A stretch of 33,344 nt of DNA from an uncultured Ruminococcus sp. (GCA_900539465.1 UQCF01000019.1:1-33344); one strand, 5' to 3'; positions 24,181 to 33,293 are shown, numbered from the stretch's first letter. Notes: generated from the letters alone by a model not told the origin. Numbers and translations: made by a program.

Positions 24181-25410
24181 ATGTCTGATGTATTGATAAT
24201 AGGCGGCGGCGCGGCAGGTCTGATGGCCGCCGGTACCGTGTCTATGACAGGTAAAAGCGTAACTGTACTCGAAAGAAACGACCGCCCGGCCCGCAAGGTC
24301 ATGATAACGGGGAAGGGCAGGTGTAACGTTACCAATAATTGCACAGAGCTTGATAAACTTATAGAAAACGTGCCTCAAAACGGCAGATTTTTATACAGCG
24401 CATTTTCAAATTTTATGCCGAGCGACACTATGGAGCTTTTTGAGGACATGGGCGTTCCGCTGAAAACCGAAAGAGGCGGCAGGGTCTTCCCCGTTTCGGA
24501 TAAAGCGGTTGATATTGTGGACGCACTTGTCTCTTTTGCAACGGATGACGGCGCGCAGATAGTAAAAGGCAGAGCCAAAGAGCTTATAATAGAAAACGGC
24601 ACGGTTAAAGGCGCGGTTACCTATGACGGCGAAAAGATTTTTGCCGAAAAGGTGCTTATCGCAACAGGCGGCAAGTCTTACCCTGCAACAGGCTCCACCG
24701 GTGACGGATACGAGCTCGCAAAGCAGGCGGGTCACACCGTTACCGAGCTAAAGCCCTCGCTCGTGTCTTTGGTTTGCCATGAGGGATTTTGCACCGACCT
24801 TCAGGGCCTTGCACTCAAAAATGTATCTATGAGCGTTATTGACAGTGTGACAAATAAAGAAATTTATAAAGATTTCGGCGAAATGCTCTTTACTCATTTC
24901 GGTGTTTCGGGGCCAATGATACTCTCTGCCGGCGCACATATGAGAAATATGCAGCGCGGCAGATACAAAATATATGTCGATATGAAACCGGGGCTTTCTT
25001 ATGAACAGCTTGATGCGAGAATACTCCGCGATTTCTCTGAAAATAATAATAAAAACTTTATAAATTCTCTCGGAGGACTTTTGCCTCGCAAGATGATACC
25101 CGTTGCGGTGAAGCTCAGCGGAATCAAGCCGACAGAAAAGGTGAACCAAATCACCAAAGAGCAAAGGCACAAATTTGCCGAGGTGCTCAAAAAATTCAAG
25201 ATAACCGTCAACGATTTCAGCCCCATAGAAGAGGCAATCGTAACATCGGGCGGCGTTAAAGTGAGCGAGATTGACCCAAAAACAATGGAGTCTAAAATTG
25301 TGAAAAATCTTTATTTTGCAGGCGAAGTTATAGATGTTGACGCCTATACGGGCGGTTTTAATTTGCAAATTGCATTTTCTACCGGCAGGCTCGCAGGCGA
25401 AAATATGTGA
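24181..25410 (+). CDS. BaiN/HI0933-like FAD-dependent oxidoreductase
   Basis: 409 residues. The FAD dinucleotide-binding loop is at the N terminus (LIIGGGAAGLMAAGTVSMTG), with ERNDRPARKVMITGKGRCNV following, then ATGGKSYPATGSTGDGYELA and the C-terminal FAD contact GEVIDVDAYTGGFNLQIAFS. This matches the BaiN/RdsA (HI0933) family, often annotated aminoacetone oxidase family FAD-binding enzyme; the physiological substrate is unclear. GGAG eight bases before the ATG. It heads a plus-strand operon with cmk, plsC and ispH-rpsA, a gene order common in Clostridia. No gene symbol is given because the function of this copy is not settled. Confidence 0.92.
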   Translation: MSDVLIIGGGAAGLMAAGTVSMTGKSVTVLERNDRPARKVMITGKGRCNVTNNCTELDKLIENVPQNGRFLYSAFSNFMPSDTMELFEDMGVPLKTERGGRVFPVSDKAVDIVDALVSFATDDGAQIVKGRAKELIIENGTVKGAVTYDGEKIFAEKVLIATGGKSYPATGSTGDGYELAKQAGHTVTELKPSLVSLVCHEGFCTDLQGLALKNVSMSVIDSVTNKEIYKDFGEMLFTHFGVSGPMILSAGAHMRNMQRGRYKIYVDMKPGLSYEQLDARILRDFSENNNKNFINSLGGLLPRKMIPVAVKLSGIKPTEKVNQITKEQRHKFAEVLKKFKITVNDFSPIEEAIVTSGGVKVSEIDPKTMESKIVKNLYFAGEVIDVDAYTGGFNLQIAFSTGRLAGENM

Positions 25411-25436
25411 ATTATTTTTAGAAAAGAGGATATATT

Positions 25437-26108
25437 ATGCCTATAAACATAGCAATAGACGGCCCTGCGGGCGCAGGCAAAAGCACCGTTGCAAGAACGG
25501 CGGCGGAAAGGCTCGGTTACATTTATGTTGACACCGGCGCACTTTACAGAACCGTTGGGCTTTATTCAATAAGAAAAGGCCTTGACACCAAAAATGCCGA
25601 ATCGGTAGAGAGTACGCTCCGCGATATAGACATTAAGCTTGCCTTTGAAAACGGTGAGCAAAAGGTTTATCTCAACGGCGAGGATGTGTCGTCTGATATT
25701 CGCACTCCCGAGGCTTCGATGGGTGCTTCAAACGTTTCGTCTATACCGAGCGTGAGGGCTTTTCTTTTTGACCTGCAAAAAAACATAGCAAAAGAGAACG
25801 ACTGCCTTATGGACGGCAGAGACATCGGCACGGTGGTTCTGCCGAATGCGGATGTTAAGATATTCTTGACCGCTTCACCCGAAGTCCGCGCCAAAAGAAG
25901 ATATGACGAGCTTATAAAAAAGGGCGCGGACGTCAAATTTGACGATGTGCTCGACGACCTCAAAAAGAGAGATTATCAGGATTCCCACCGCGAAATAGCA
26001 CCTCTTAAGGTTGCGGATGACGCGCAGGTGATAGATACAGGCTCTTTTGATTTTGAGCAGAGCGTAGCCGCCGTTCTCAACGCTGTGAATAATAAGCTTA
26101 AGAGATAG
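25437..26108 (+). CDS. cmk: Cytidylate kinase
   Basis: Phosphorylates CMP and dCMP with ATP, feeding nucleic acid and phospholipid synthesis. The 223 residues start with the P-loop IAIDGPAGAGKSTVART, followed by GYIYVDTGALYRTVGLYSIR, the CMP-contacting MDGRDIGTVVLPNADVKIFL, and SPEVRAKRRYDELIKKG; DYQDSHREIAPL is the LID-side motif. Length is normal for the bacterial short form. AAGAGGA precedes the ATG. It is 26 bases after the flavoprotein gene and 12 before plsC. Identification is firm. Confidence 0.97.
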   Translation: MPINIAIDGPAGAGKSTVARTAAERLGYIYVDTGALYRTVGLYSIRKGLDTKNAESVESTLRDIDIKLAFENGEQKVYLNGEDVSSDIRTPEASMGASNVSSIPSVRAFLFDLQKNIAKENDCLMDGRDIGTVVLPNADVKIFLTASPEVRAKRRYDELIKKGADVKFDDVLDDLKKRDYQDSHREIAPLKVADDAQVIDTGSFDFEQSVAAVLNAVNNKLKR

Positions 26109-26120
26109 ACGGGATATAAT

Positions 26121-26744
26121 TTGAGCAATATAAAAAAGAATTATTTTGCAAGAACTTTTTTAGCGTTTAACACGCCGATTTTAAAAGGTCTGTACCGCGT
26201 GAAATATGTCGGCAAAGAGAATTTGCCACGCGGCGGCGGATTTATCATGGCTTCAAACCATCTGCTTGCGCTTGACCCGTTTTATATTGCTCTCGGCAGC
26301 AAAAAAGAGCTGTATTTTATGGCAAAATCAGAGCTTTTTGAAAGGTCGACTTTTTCTGCATTTTTAAGGTTGCTCAACGCTTTCCCCATAAAGCGCGGAA
26401 CTTTCGACAGGTCGGCTTTGAAATTCGCAATAAAAATAATAAATGACGGAGCGGTGCTCGGCATATTCCCGGAGGGGGCGAGATCTATGAAAGACTATCT
26501 CCCGCATGAGGCAAAGCCCGGTATTGCATATATAGCTCACAAGTGCAAATGCGACGTTGTGCCCGTGAGTATTTATAACGATAAAAAGTCAAAGGTTTTT
26601 ACCCGTTTAACCGTCAGATACGGCGAGCCGATAAAATATAAAGACCTTATGCTCGGCGATTTTCCCGATACCGAAGATTATTGCCGTGCCGCCGATATGA
26701 TAATGAAAAAAATAAAAGAACTGTGGGCGATGGGACATGCGTAA
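26121..26744 (+). CDS. plsC: 1-acyl-sn-glycerol-3-phosphate acyltransferase
   Basis: 207 residues. Makes phosphatidic acid from lysophosphatidic acid at the inner face of the membrane. Catalytic NHxxxxD motif appears as SNHLLALDPFYIALG; the second motif is GTFDRSALKF; the third is FPEGARSMKDY; and VPVSIY follows. Translation probably starts at TTG 26121, with a poor SD (GGGAT), 12 bases after cmk; no ATG is available upstream of the conserved part. Its end overlaps the next start by eight bases, which suggests translational coupling to ispH-rpsA. Confidence 0.93.
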   Translation: MSNIKKNYFARTFLAFNTPILKGLYRVKYVGKENLPRGGGFIMASNHLLALDPFYIALGSKKELYFMAKSELFERSTFSAFLRLLNAFPIKRGTFDRSALKFAIKIINDGAVLGIFPEGARSMKDYLPHEAKPGIAYIAHKCKCDVVPVSIYNDKKSKVFTRLTVRYGEPIKYKDLMLGDFPDTEDYCRAADMIMKKIKELWAMGHA

Positions 26745-28800
26745 AATAAAACTCGCAAAAACCGCCGGGTTTTGCTTCGGCGTAAACCGAGCGGTGGATA
26801 TGCTTTATAAAATGGTAGAAGACGGGCAAAAGGTTTGCACCCTCGGCCCGATAATACATAATCCGCAGGTTATAAACGACCTTAAAAGCAAAGGCGTGGC
26901 TATCTATGATACGCCGGAAGAAATCCCCGACGACGTTACGGTTGTTATAAGAACTCACGGCGTCGAAAAAGAGATTTTACAAAGACTTTCTCGGACGGGG
27001 CACAGTTTTTGCGACGCAACCTGCCCGTTCGTCAAAAAAATACACAAAATAGTCGGTGAAAATTCGGATGCCGACACCGTGGTGCTCATAGCAGGCGATA
27101 AAAACCATCCAGAGGTCAAGGGGATAATGAGCTATTCGCACGGCGACACCTATGTGTTTATTGACTCCGCGGAACTTGATAATATTGTAAAAAACGGCAA
27201 AGATATTCCAAAAAAGAAAATTATTGTTGTCGCTCAGACCACTTTCAGCATAAAAGAGTGGGAAAACTGTATAAAAAAAATAAAAAAACACTATACAAAC
27301 GCGATTATTTTTGATACAATATGTAATGCGACCAATGAGCGGCAGTCGGAGGCTATCGAGCTTTCAAAAGAGTGCAGCGCAATGGTCATAGTGGGCGGCA
27401 GGCAAAGTTCAAACACAGCCAAGCTTAAAGCCGTGTGCAGTGTAAACTGCCCCACATATCTTATCGAAACGGCGGATGAGCTCAAAAAAACAGATCTTCG
27501 CGGTTTTGATTGCGTTGGTGTTACTGCGGGGGCATCCACCCCTGCCGGTATTATAAAGGAGGTACTTTCAACCATGTCCGAAATTTTAAACGAACAGGAA
27601 AAAGAAATCATCGAGACTGCACCGCAGGCTCAGACAGAGGAGGTGCAGGAAGCTGCTCAACCGGCTAAGTCCATTGACGAAATGGATTTTTCTCAGGCGC
27701 TCGAAGAGTCTCTTAAGAATATGAGTACTGACCAGAAAGTTCGCGGAATAGTTACAGCAATATCTCCCAGTGAGATTCAGGTTGATATAGGCAGAAAACA
27801 GACAGGTTATATTCCTGCTGACGAATACAGCGCAGACCCGACCGCAGACCCGTCAAAAGAGCTTAAAGTCGGCGATGAGCTTGATCTTATCATCATGAAG
27901 ACCAACGATCAGGAAGGCACAATCATGCTCTCCAAAAAGCGTTTTGACGCTCAGGGCGCATGGGACAAGATGTCAGCAGCTCTTGAGTCGGGCGAAGTTC
28001 TTGAGGGAACTGTTACCGACATCATCAAGGGCGGTATGATCGTTGTTACAAACGGTATCCGTGTATTTGTACCCGCATCTTTGGCAACTGCTTCAAGAGG
28101 CGATTCTCTTGAGGATCTTCTCAAGACAAAGGTTAAACTCAAGATTATTGACGTTAACCGTCAGCGCAGACGTGCAGTCGGCTCGGTTCGTGCAGTTCTC
28201 AAAGAAGAGCGTCAGGCAGCATCCGATGCTTTCTGGGCACAGGCAGAAGAGGGTCAGACTTATCACGGCGTTGTTAAGTCACTTACAAGCTACGGCGCAT
28301 TTGTTGATATCGGCGGCGTAGACGGTATGATACATATTTCCGAGCTTTCTTGGAGACGTATCAAGCACCCGTCAGACGTTCTCTCTGTAGGCCAGGAAGT
28401 TGACGTTCACATCAAGTCACTTGATAAAGAAAACAAAAAGATTTCTCTCGGTTACAAAAAGGCCGAAGATAATCCGTGGGAGATTCTCCGCCGTGATTAT
28501 CCCGTTGGCACAGTAGTTGATTCCGAAATCGTAGGTCTTACCGCTTTCGGTGCATTCGCAACCGTAATTCCCGGTATTGACGGTCTTATCCATATTTCAC
28601 AGATTTCTAACGAGCGTATTAAGCACCCGTCAGATGTTCTTAAAGTAGGCGATAAGGTTCAGGCTAAGATTACAGCTATCGACTTTGATAAGAGCCGCGT
28701 AAGCCTTTCAATCCGTGCTCTTCTCCCCGAATCGGAAGAGGCAGCAATTGACCTCGGCGCAGAAGCTGAAGAAGCTCCCGCAGAAGAGATAGCCGAATAA
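26737..28800 (+). CDS. ispH-rpsA: Fused IspH (HMBPP reductase) and ribosomal protein S1
   Basis: 687 residues, two proteins in one frame. Residues 1-279 are IspH, the iron-sulphur enzyme that makes IPP and DMAPP in the MEP pathway: Cys13 (GFCFGV), Cys96 (DATCPF) and Cys196 (TICNATNERQ) ligate the cluster; LGPIIHNPQ, RTHGVEKE, HPEVKGI and AQTTFS are also present. Residues about 331-665 hold four S1 RNA-binding repeats, starting at VRGIVTAISPSEIQVDIGRK, GEVLEGTVTDIIKGG, YHGVVKSLTSYGAFVDIGGV and VVDSEIVGLTAFGAFATVIP. This fusion is known in Clostridia. Within it, AAAGGAGG (27555-27562) and ATG 27574 could start free S1 at residue 280. The S1 half uses more CGT, GGT and TCT codons than the IspH half, like a highly expressed gene. 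Confidence 0.95.
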   Translation: MRKIKLAKTAGFCFGVNRAVDMLYKMVEDGQKVCTLGPIIHNPQVINDLKSKGVAIYDTPEEIPDDVTVVIRTHGVEKEILQRLSRTGHSFCDATCPFVKKIHKIVGENSDADTVVLIAGDKNHPEVKGIMSYSHGDTYVFIDSAELDNIVKNGKDIPKKKIIVVAQTTFSIKEWENCIKKIKKHYTNAIIFDTICNATNERQSEAIELSKECSAMVIVGGRQSSNTAKLKAVCSVNCPTYLIETADELKKTDLRGFDCVGVTAGASTPAGIIKEVLSTMSEILNEQEKEIIETAPQAQTEEVQEAAQPAKSIDEMDFSQALEESLKNMSTDQKVRGIVTAISPSEIQVDIGRKQTGYIPADEYSADPTADPSKELKVGDELDLIIMKTNDQEGTIMLSKKRFDAQGAWDKMSAALESGEVLEGTVTDIIKGGMIVVTNGIRVFVPASLATASRGDSLEDLLKTKVKLKIIDVNRQRRRAVGSVRAVLKEERQAASDAFWAQAEEGQTYHGVVKSLTSYGAFVDIGGVDGMIHISELSWRRIKHPSDVLSVGQEVDVHIKSLDKENKKISLGYKKAEDNPWEILRRDYPVGTVVDSEIVGLTAFGAFATVIPGIDGLIHISQISNERIKHPSDVLKVGDKVQAKITAIDFDKSRVSLSIRALLPESEEAAIDLGAEAEEAPAEEIAE
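27555..27576 (+). promoter_or_regulatory. Internal ribosome binding site and ATG for stand-alone S1
   Basis: AAAGGAGG (27555-27562) is 11 bases before an in-frame ATG (27574-27576), exactly at the IspH/S1 junction (MSEILNEQ). This spacing is a little long but usable. It looks like the original rpsA start kept after loss of the ispH stop codon. Confidence 0.6.
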
Positions 28801-28819
28801 TTAAATAAGGCAATAATTT

Positions 28820-28850
28820 GCAGGCAGCCGTAACGGTTGCCTGCTTTTTT
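28820..28850 (+). terminator. Rho-independent terminator of the core operon
   Basis: GCAGGCAGCCG pairs with CGGTTGCCTGC across a short TAA loop, followed by six T, 19 bases past the ispH-rpsA stop. Confidence 0.92.
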
Positions 28851-28975
28851 CGCATTTTGCCGAAAAATGATTCCCACATGGCGCGTCCACACACTGCCAA
28901 AAAGCCTTCTCTCGGATGAGGATGGGTTTTGCCTCTTGTTAATTAGGAAATCCATAGAACGAAAACGCCTCGTAG

Positions 28976-28997
28976 GGCGGTGTGCCCTCACACCGCC
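28976..28997. repeat. Short intergenic palindrome, GGCGGTGTG arms
   Basis: GGCGGTGTG, a four-base loop CCCT, and CACACCGCC. It is preceded by CGTA and lies between two terminators. Palindromes of the form GTAGGGCGG...CCGCC recur between genes in many Clostridia genomes, so this is a candidate dispersed element. Nothing else is seen in 28851-29000. Confidence 0.55.
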
Positions 28998-29000
28998 GAG

Positions 29001-29030
29001 AAAAAAGAGCCGACGCGGCAGCGTCGGCTC
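29001..29030 (-). terminator. Rho-independent terminator of the beta-helix/DUF6273 operon
   Basis: Minus strand: GAGCCGACGC, loop TGCC, GCGTCGGCTC, then six T. It is a perfect 10-bp GC-rich stem, seven bases past the stop at 29037. Confidence 0.93.
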
Positions 29031-29036
29031 AGGTTG

Positions 29037-30677
29037 TTATTTGAAGCGAACCCAGACGTTCATTACCTGGTCTGTGAATTCAAATGCGGATTTTTGCGAT
29101 CTTGTGCGGATATAGTATTCCATATCCTCGCCGAGCTCCGAGAAGTTCATGTTTATGCTCCAAATCTTTTTGTCGTCCTCGATAACATAGCTTGCGTTGT
29201 TGGCTGAATAAGTCCAGGTGTTGCCGTCTTTATAGAACTGCACCTTTGTCGCGTCAACTCCCGTTTCTACCGTGACCTTGTGCACTCCTGCATACATAAC
29301 GTCATCGTAGCACTCATCTATCGAGAATGAGTATACGTCCTTGTCGGTTTCACGCTCTTGGGCGGTGAGGGTAAAATCATATGTTTTTTCATACCAACCG
29401 CTTTGAGCATATTTTGTATAAATCTTATATGTTTGAGTAAGTGCTTTAACCTTAAAATTTATACTCCATAATTCTGAACCGTCTGGATATGTAATAATGT
29501 CAGTTACCATGCTGTTTGTTCTTTCGATAGTCATGCTATTACCTTTAGAATCTACAAAACGAATTTTTGTAGGAGCGTTTTTGACGGTAATATTTAATTT
29601 AACGTTAGATCCTAAATATGGTGTATCTTTTGATTTTACAGATGTAACACCTTTGGGTGTAGCCTTAAAAGCAGTTGTGTATATTGCCGGTCGAACTCCG
29701 ATACATGTACTGTCAGCCAGACAGCCTTCAAAGGGGTCTCCCTCTTCTAAATCAACGTTTTCAATTCTTACAAAGCCTCCGTTAATATTGTAATCAGCAT
29801 CAAAAATACCGTCCTTTGTCCACCAACTACAAGGGCCTTGTGGTGCACGCAAGCCTTGAGAAGCGGCATAATCAGTTCCACTCGTTACAATTGATTCTCT
29901 TTCAGCACTTTCATCATAATCATATACCGGTTGGCGGCAGAAAGTAGTAATTGTATTTGAGATTTGTGCCTTTTCACTGCCATTGAAACCAGTATTATAA
30001 AAATCACTGTTAAGCCATTCTTTTAAATCACTGTCTTCATATAAGTGTGCATAATATTTTTTATATGACATAAGTGTTTCGGGATTATGATTTGGCAGAT
30101 TATCTAATTGCTTGCTGAAATAATACACTACATCATCATATTCCAAATCAGCCTTATATGCGTAAACTATATTTCTGAAAGCTTGGGAATCCAGAACATA
30201 TAAGCTATTTAAAAAAACATGGTCTTCATATGCAGATTCAACTTTCCATTTTATTGGTTCATAAAGAAAATAGTATACTTCATTTATTTTATAACCGTTA
30301 AGATACTGTTGTGATTTACTTTCCTCATAATTCCAGTAAGTATAAGAGGGTCTGTATTTAGAAAAAGTAACTGCGCGGTATTTGCAGCCGTTAAATGAAA
30401 AATCGGCATATTTCATCCAGTCACCTTGTTGTGCAGTGTTCCATTCGCCGGTTCCGCTGTAATAACCGTAAGATACCCAGTCTTTGTTTACAGAATCAAG
30501 CTGTTTAATAAGGGCAGAATCATCGATTGTTGATTGTGGGTATGTCCCGAACTCAACTATATCGCCCTCCTCAATATATGTTGCAGAAGAGACTGCAAAA
30601 CTTGTTAAAGGCAATGCCAATATCAGCATTATTGCAGAAAGTATTGCGCTGAATATCCGTTTAGTTATCTTTTTCAT
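29037..30677 (-). CDS. Secreted DUF6273-like protein with two C-terminal beta repeats
   Basis: 546 residues. A signal peptide (MKKITKRIFSAILSAIMLIL, cleavage near TSFAVSS) is followed by the DUF6273-like domain (about 38-330): GDIVEFGTYPQS, NGCKYRAVTFSKYRP, FLYEPIKWKVE, LKEWLNSDFYNTGF and TCIGVRPAIYT. Two related repeats of about 95 residues follow, each ending in a similar pattern (ELWSINFKVKALTQTYKIYT and KIWSINMNFSELGEDMEYYI), probably Ig-like modules. No LPXTG or membrane anchor is seen. The upstream gene ends 24 bases before, so the two are co-transcribed. It is the full-length paralogue of the gene at 1-475. GGAGGG precedes the ATG. Function unknown; exported and likely surface associated by inference. 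Confidence 0.85.
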   Translation of the reverse strand: MKKITKRIFSAILSAIMLILALPLTSFAVSSATYIEEGDIVEFGTYPQSTIDDSALIKQLDSVNKDWVSYGYYSGTGEWNTAQQGDWMKYADFSFNGCKYRAVTFSKYRPSYTYWNYEESKSQQYLNGYKINEVYYFLYEPIKWKVESAYEDHVFLNSLYVLDSQAFRNIVYAYKADLEYDDVVYYFSKQLDNLPNHNPETLMSYKKYYAHLYEDSDLKEWLNSDFYNTGFNGSEKAQISNTITTFCRQPVYDYDESAERESIVTSGTDYAASQGLRAPQGPCSWWTKDGIFDADYNINGGFVRIENVDLEEGDPFEGCLADSTCIGVRPAIYTTAFKATPKGVTSVKSKDTPYLGSNVKLNITVKNAPTKIRFVDSKGNSMTIERTNSMVTDIITYPDGSELWSINFKVKALTQTYKIYTKYAQSGWYEKTYDFTLTAQERETDKDVYSFSIDECYDDVMYAGVHKVTVETGVDATKVQFYKDGNTWTYSANNASYVIEDDKKIWSINMNFSELGEDMEYYIRTRSQKSAFEFTDQVMNVWVRFK

Positions 30678-30689
30678 ATATAGCCCTCC
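30652..30689. repeat. 38-bp exact direct repeat, copy 2
   Basis: Identical to 450-487, same orientation, 30.2 kb apart; covers the RBS, start codon and first eight codons of this gene. Confidence 0.85.
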
Positions 30690-30701
30690 ACTTTTATGAG
30701 A

Positions 30702-33293
30702 TTAGTTTGGAAAATCGTCTAGCTGATAATCAAAAAGAGCTTCAGTGCAATTTGAAATAATTGTTTCTCCATCGCCATTAGCCCAATATTGACATTCGGT
30801 TTTGGGATTGCCTAAAGCTTTATATAATAAGCAATTCTTTCTGAAATTACAGTTCACAAGAGAAATATTTGCTCCTTTGCCGGCATATGAAAAGTATGCT
30901 CCAAATAGTTTTTTGTTTTGCTGAGCAATATAATCTTCAATATAGAGAAAAATATTACAAGATTCAAATGAGTATGTTGAAACACTTTTTGGATTACCTT
31001 TAAAATAGAAGAATACTTTTGAAACTGTATCATAATTCATCTCAAATTTGCAACGTATGAACTTAATATTATTTTTATAAGTTATTTCCAAATTTGGATT
31101 AGAAGTAATTTTTTGCGCCACACTAACACCTACGTATGAATTACTTCTTTCACTTGTACAATACGAAGAAATAATGCCGTTTTCTTTTTTATAAGATTTA
31201 TATAGATTATTATATGTACTGTCAAAAGCACAATTTTCAAAAACAACATTCGCTTCAACAAAATCATCTTCAAACCAATCCTTGTGTTGTTCATAAACAT
31301 AGTCAATTTCCCTTGCACCATTATTTCCACCGTTTATATCTGTGGTTAAGTAGGCACTTGAACCTATAGTTGGTGACGAAAACTTAAAATAGCCGTTGCT
31401 TATCTTAGCTTTAACCTTGCCTTTTATTCCAATCGCAGTCCAAGCATCATCTGATACTGGAAGTCCGTTCTCAGTCGATTCGTATAATTTTATATGACTG
31501 TTAAAGACTCTTTCTCTGCCATTGGCATAGTTTCTCGGTCTTCTGTAAAAAGAGCCCGTAGCATATATGTTTTTTATTTCAACATCAACACATGAGTTAA
31601 GAATTATACCACGCAAGACATCATACATATATATGTTTTCTGCATTTATACTTTTTGAAGTCAATCCTATATTAAGGCCTGTTTGACAAGAGCGAATGGT
31701 GATATTCTTAAATGTATTATTATGATTAAATTCAGAGTTTTTTAATTCATGTCCATAATTTTGGTGAATAGCTCCTCCTGCTGAGTTCTCAAGCAAGCAA
31801 TTATCAACTGTGAGATACGAGCATTTTTCGCTGATATAAATACAGTGATTGAACTTGTCGGTAGATAAGCAGTTATCAATGTGAGAGTTGAGAAGCTTCA
31901 GACTTTTGACGCCAGTCAAGTTAAAGCCCATTCCCGTTTTAAAGTCACATTTATCAAATGTCCAATAAAGCGGCACATCATAATATGCGCTGTTGTTTAT
32001 GTGAATACCGAAACAGAAATCCGTAAATTTGCAGTTGTTAAATGTAACACTCTTGGGAAGGACAGAAATTGTGTTTCCGTCAGAATCAATGCTTGCACAG
32101 TGCACCGCCTGGTCTGCTATCGATACGGAGTTGCCGTAACGTCCTTCGATTGTGAGGCCATAAAATCCGACATTGCCGTAGTCATCATCGGCAGTTAAAA
32201 CTCGTTTGTTTGAAAACGCAACTATAATTCCATTTGTATTATTAAAAAGTCTTATGATTGCATTGTTGCCGATAAATTCTGTATCGGAACTAAAATAAAC
32301 GACACTGCCAAGCAAATAGATAAGATTAGGCTCAAACGAAAGCTCAATTGCTCTGTTATATTCTTTGCCTATCTGTGCACACATATTTGCGGCATTGTTG
32401 AGAGCAGCGGCATTACTTGCGGCAATATTGCCTTTTTCCGAATCCGTCATACCGTCAAGCTCTGCCTGTGTATAGCCCACCGCGCCAAACTGCTTAACTG
32501 TGTATCTTTTGCCATACGTCGGCAGAGCAGTTGCTTTATATGCACATCCCTTATATGAATATGTAAGAGTGTTTGCATCATACACAATTTCCGTCTCGTC
32601 CGTATTATATGGCTCGCAAGCAGAAAGCTTGTAGCAACCTGCTATTTGGCTTTCGCTGTCGTAATCGGCAGTTATAAGATTTGTTTTTTCACCAAGAATT
32701 GAATCTGCCAAGTCTTTACTGTCTTCTGCTGTGCAGAGATTAAATAAAGTTGACAAAGATTCGACAACAACAGTTTCTTTATAATTAAACCTGAAATTGT
32801 CTGTTGATAAAAACGTCAAATAACAATCCGAATCTTCCAAAAGGTCAAAATAGCTGTAATCATCGTTTGTGACACTTGCTTTGAGTATGAATTTGCCGCT
32901 GCTGCTGCCATAAACTTTATAAGTGATACGTTTTATTTGATCTTCCGTCGGATTTGTAATATTTTCGGGATATTCTGACGTGTTAAACGGTAAAGATAAA
33001 CTCATATATCCGTCAACCGAGTTAAACCAAAGCATAATTGACGCATAATCATCAAGCTTTTTGTTTGCATCGGGCAAAGGCAATTCGATAGTGAGAGATG
33101 TTCTTTCAACTTCATTTGTGGTTGAAGCGGTATTTTCATTCTCATTTTCGTTTCCGCCCGTGCTTGGGGTTTTAAGTTTTTGGTTAATCTGCATATTGCC
33201 GAATTCAAACGGTACAGTGTCAATTTTAAATCCCGCATTCTGCAAATTGTTAAGTGTTTTGTTGTAGTTTTCTTTTGTAATATCAAAAATCAT
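30702..33293 (-). CDS. Right-handed parallel beta-helix protein, tail-spike-like
   Basis: 863 residues, no signal peptide and no membrane segment. The first about 270 residues are an unidentified beta-rich region with a low-complexity Asn/Glu/Thr linker (NENENENTASTTNE). A KRYTVKQFGAVGY motif (about 266) is the entry of pectate-lyase-like helices, followed by repeated short beta rungs (VTFNNCKFTDF, WTFDKCDFKTG, LKLLNSHIDNC, LTVDNCLLENS, VVFENCAFDST, IKFIRCKFEMN, YSFESCNIFLY, ISLVNCNFRKN) to the C terminus. Phage tail spikes and polysaccharide-degrading enzymes use this fold. AAAGGATAA precedes the ATG. The gene is more AT-rich by eye than those on its left, which suggests recent acquisition. 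The catalytic function cannot be named. Confidence 0.75.
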   Translation of the reverse strand: MIFDITKENYNKTLNNLQNAGFKIDTVPFEFGNMQINQKLKTPSTGGNENENENTASTTNEVERTSLTIELPLPDANKKLDDYASIMLWFNSVDGYMSLSLPFNTSEYPENITNPTEDQIKRITYKVYGSSSGKFILKASVTNDDYSYFDLLEDSDCYLTFLSTDNFRFNYKETVVVESLSTLFNLCTAEDSKDLADSILGEKTNLITADYDSESQIAGCYKLSACEPYNTDETEIVYDANTLTYSYKGCAYKATALPTYGKRYTVKQFGAVGYTQAELDGMTDSEKGNIAASNAAALNNAANMCAQIGKEYNRAIELSFEPNLIYLLGSVVYFSSDTEFIGNNAIIRLFNNTNGIIVAFSNKRVLTADDDYGNVGFYGLTIEGRYGNSVSIADQAVHCASIDSDGNTISVLPKSVTFNNCKFTDFCFGIHINNSAYYDVPLYWTFDKCDFKTGMGFNLTGVKSLKLLNSHIDNCLSTDKFNHCIYISEKCSYLTVDNCLLENSAGGAIHQNYGHELKNSEFNHNNTFKNITIRSCQTGLNIGLTSKSINAENIYMYDVLRGIILNSCVDVEIKNIYATGSFYRRPRNYANGRERVFNSHIKLYESTENGLPVSDDAWTAIGIKGKVKAKISNGYFKFSSPTIGSSAYLTTDINGGNNGAREIDYVYEQHKDWFEDDFVEANVVFENCAFDSTYNNLYKSYKKENGIISSYCTSERSNSYVGVSVAQKITSNPNLEITYKNNIKFIRCKFEMNYDTVSKVFFYFKGNPKSVSTYSFESCNIFLYIEDYIAQQNKKLFGAYFSYAGKGANISLVNCNFRKNCLLYKALGNPKTECQYWANGDGETIISNCTEALFDYQLDDFPN

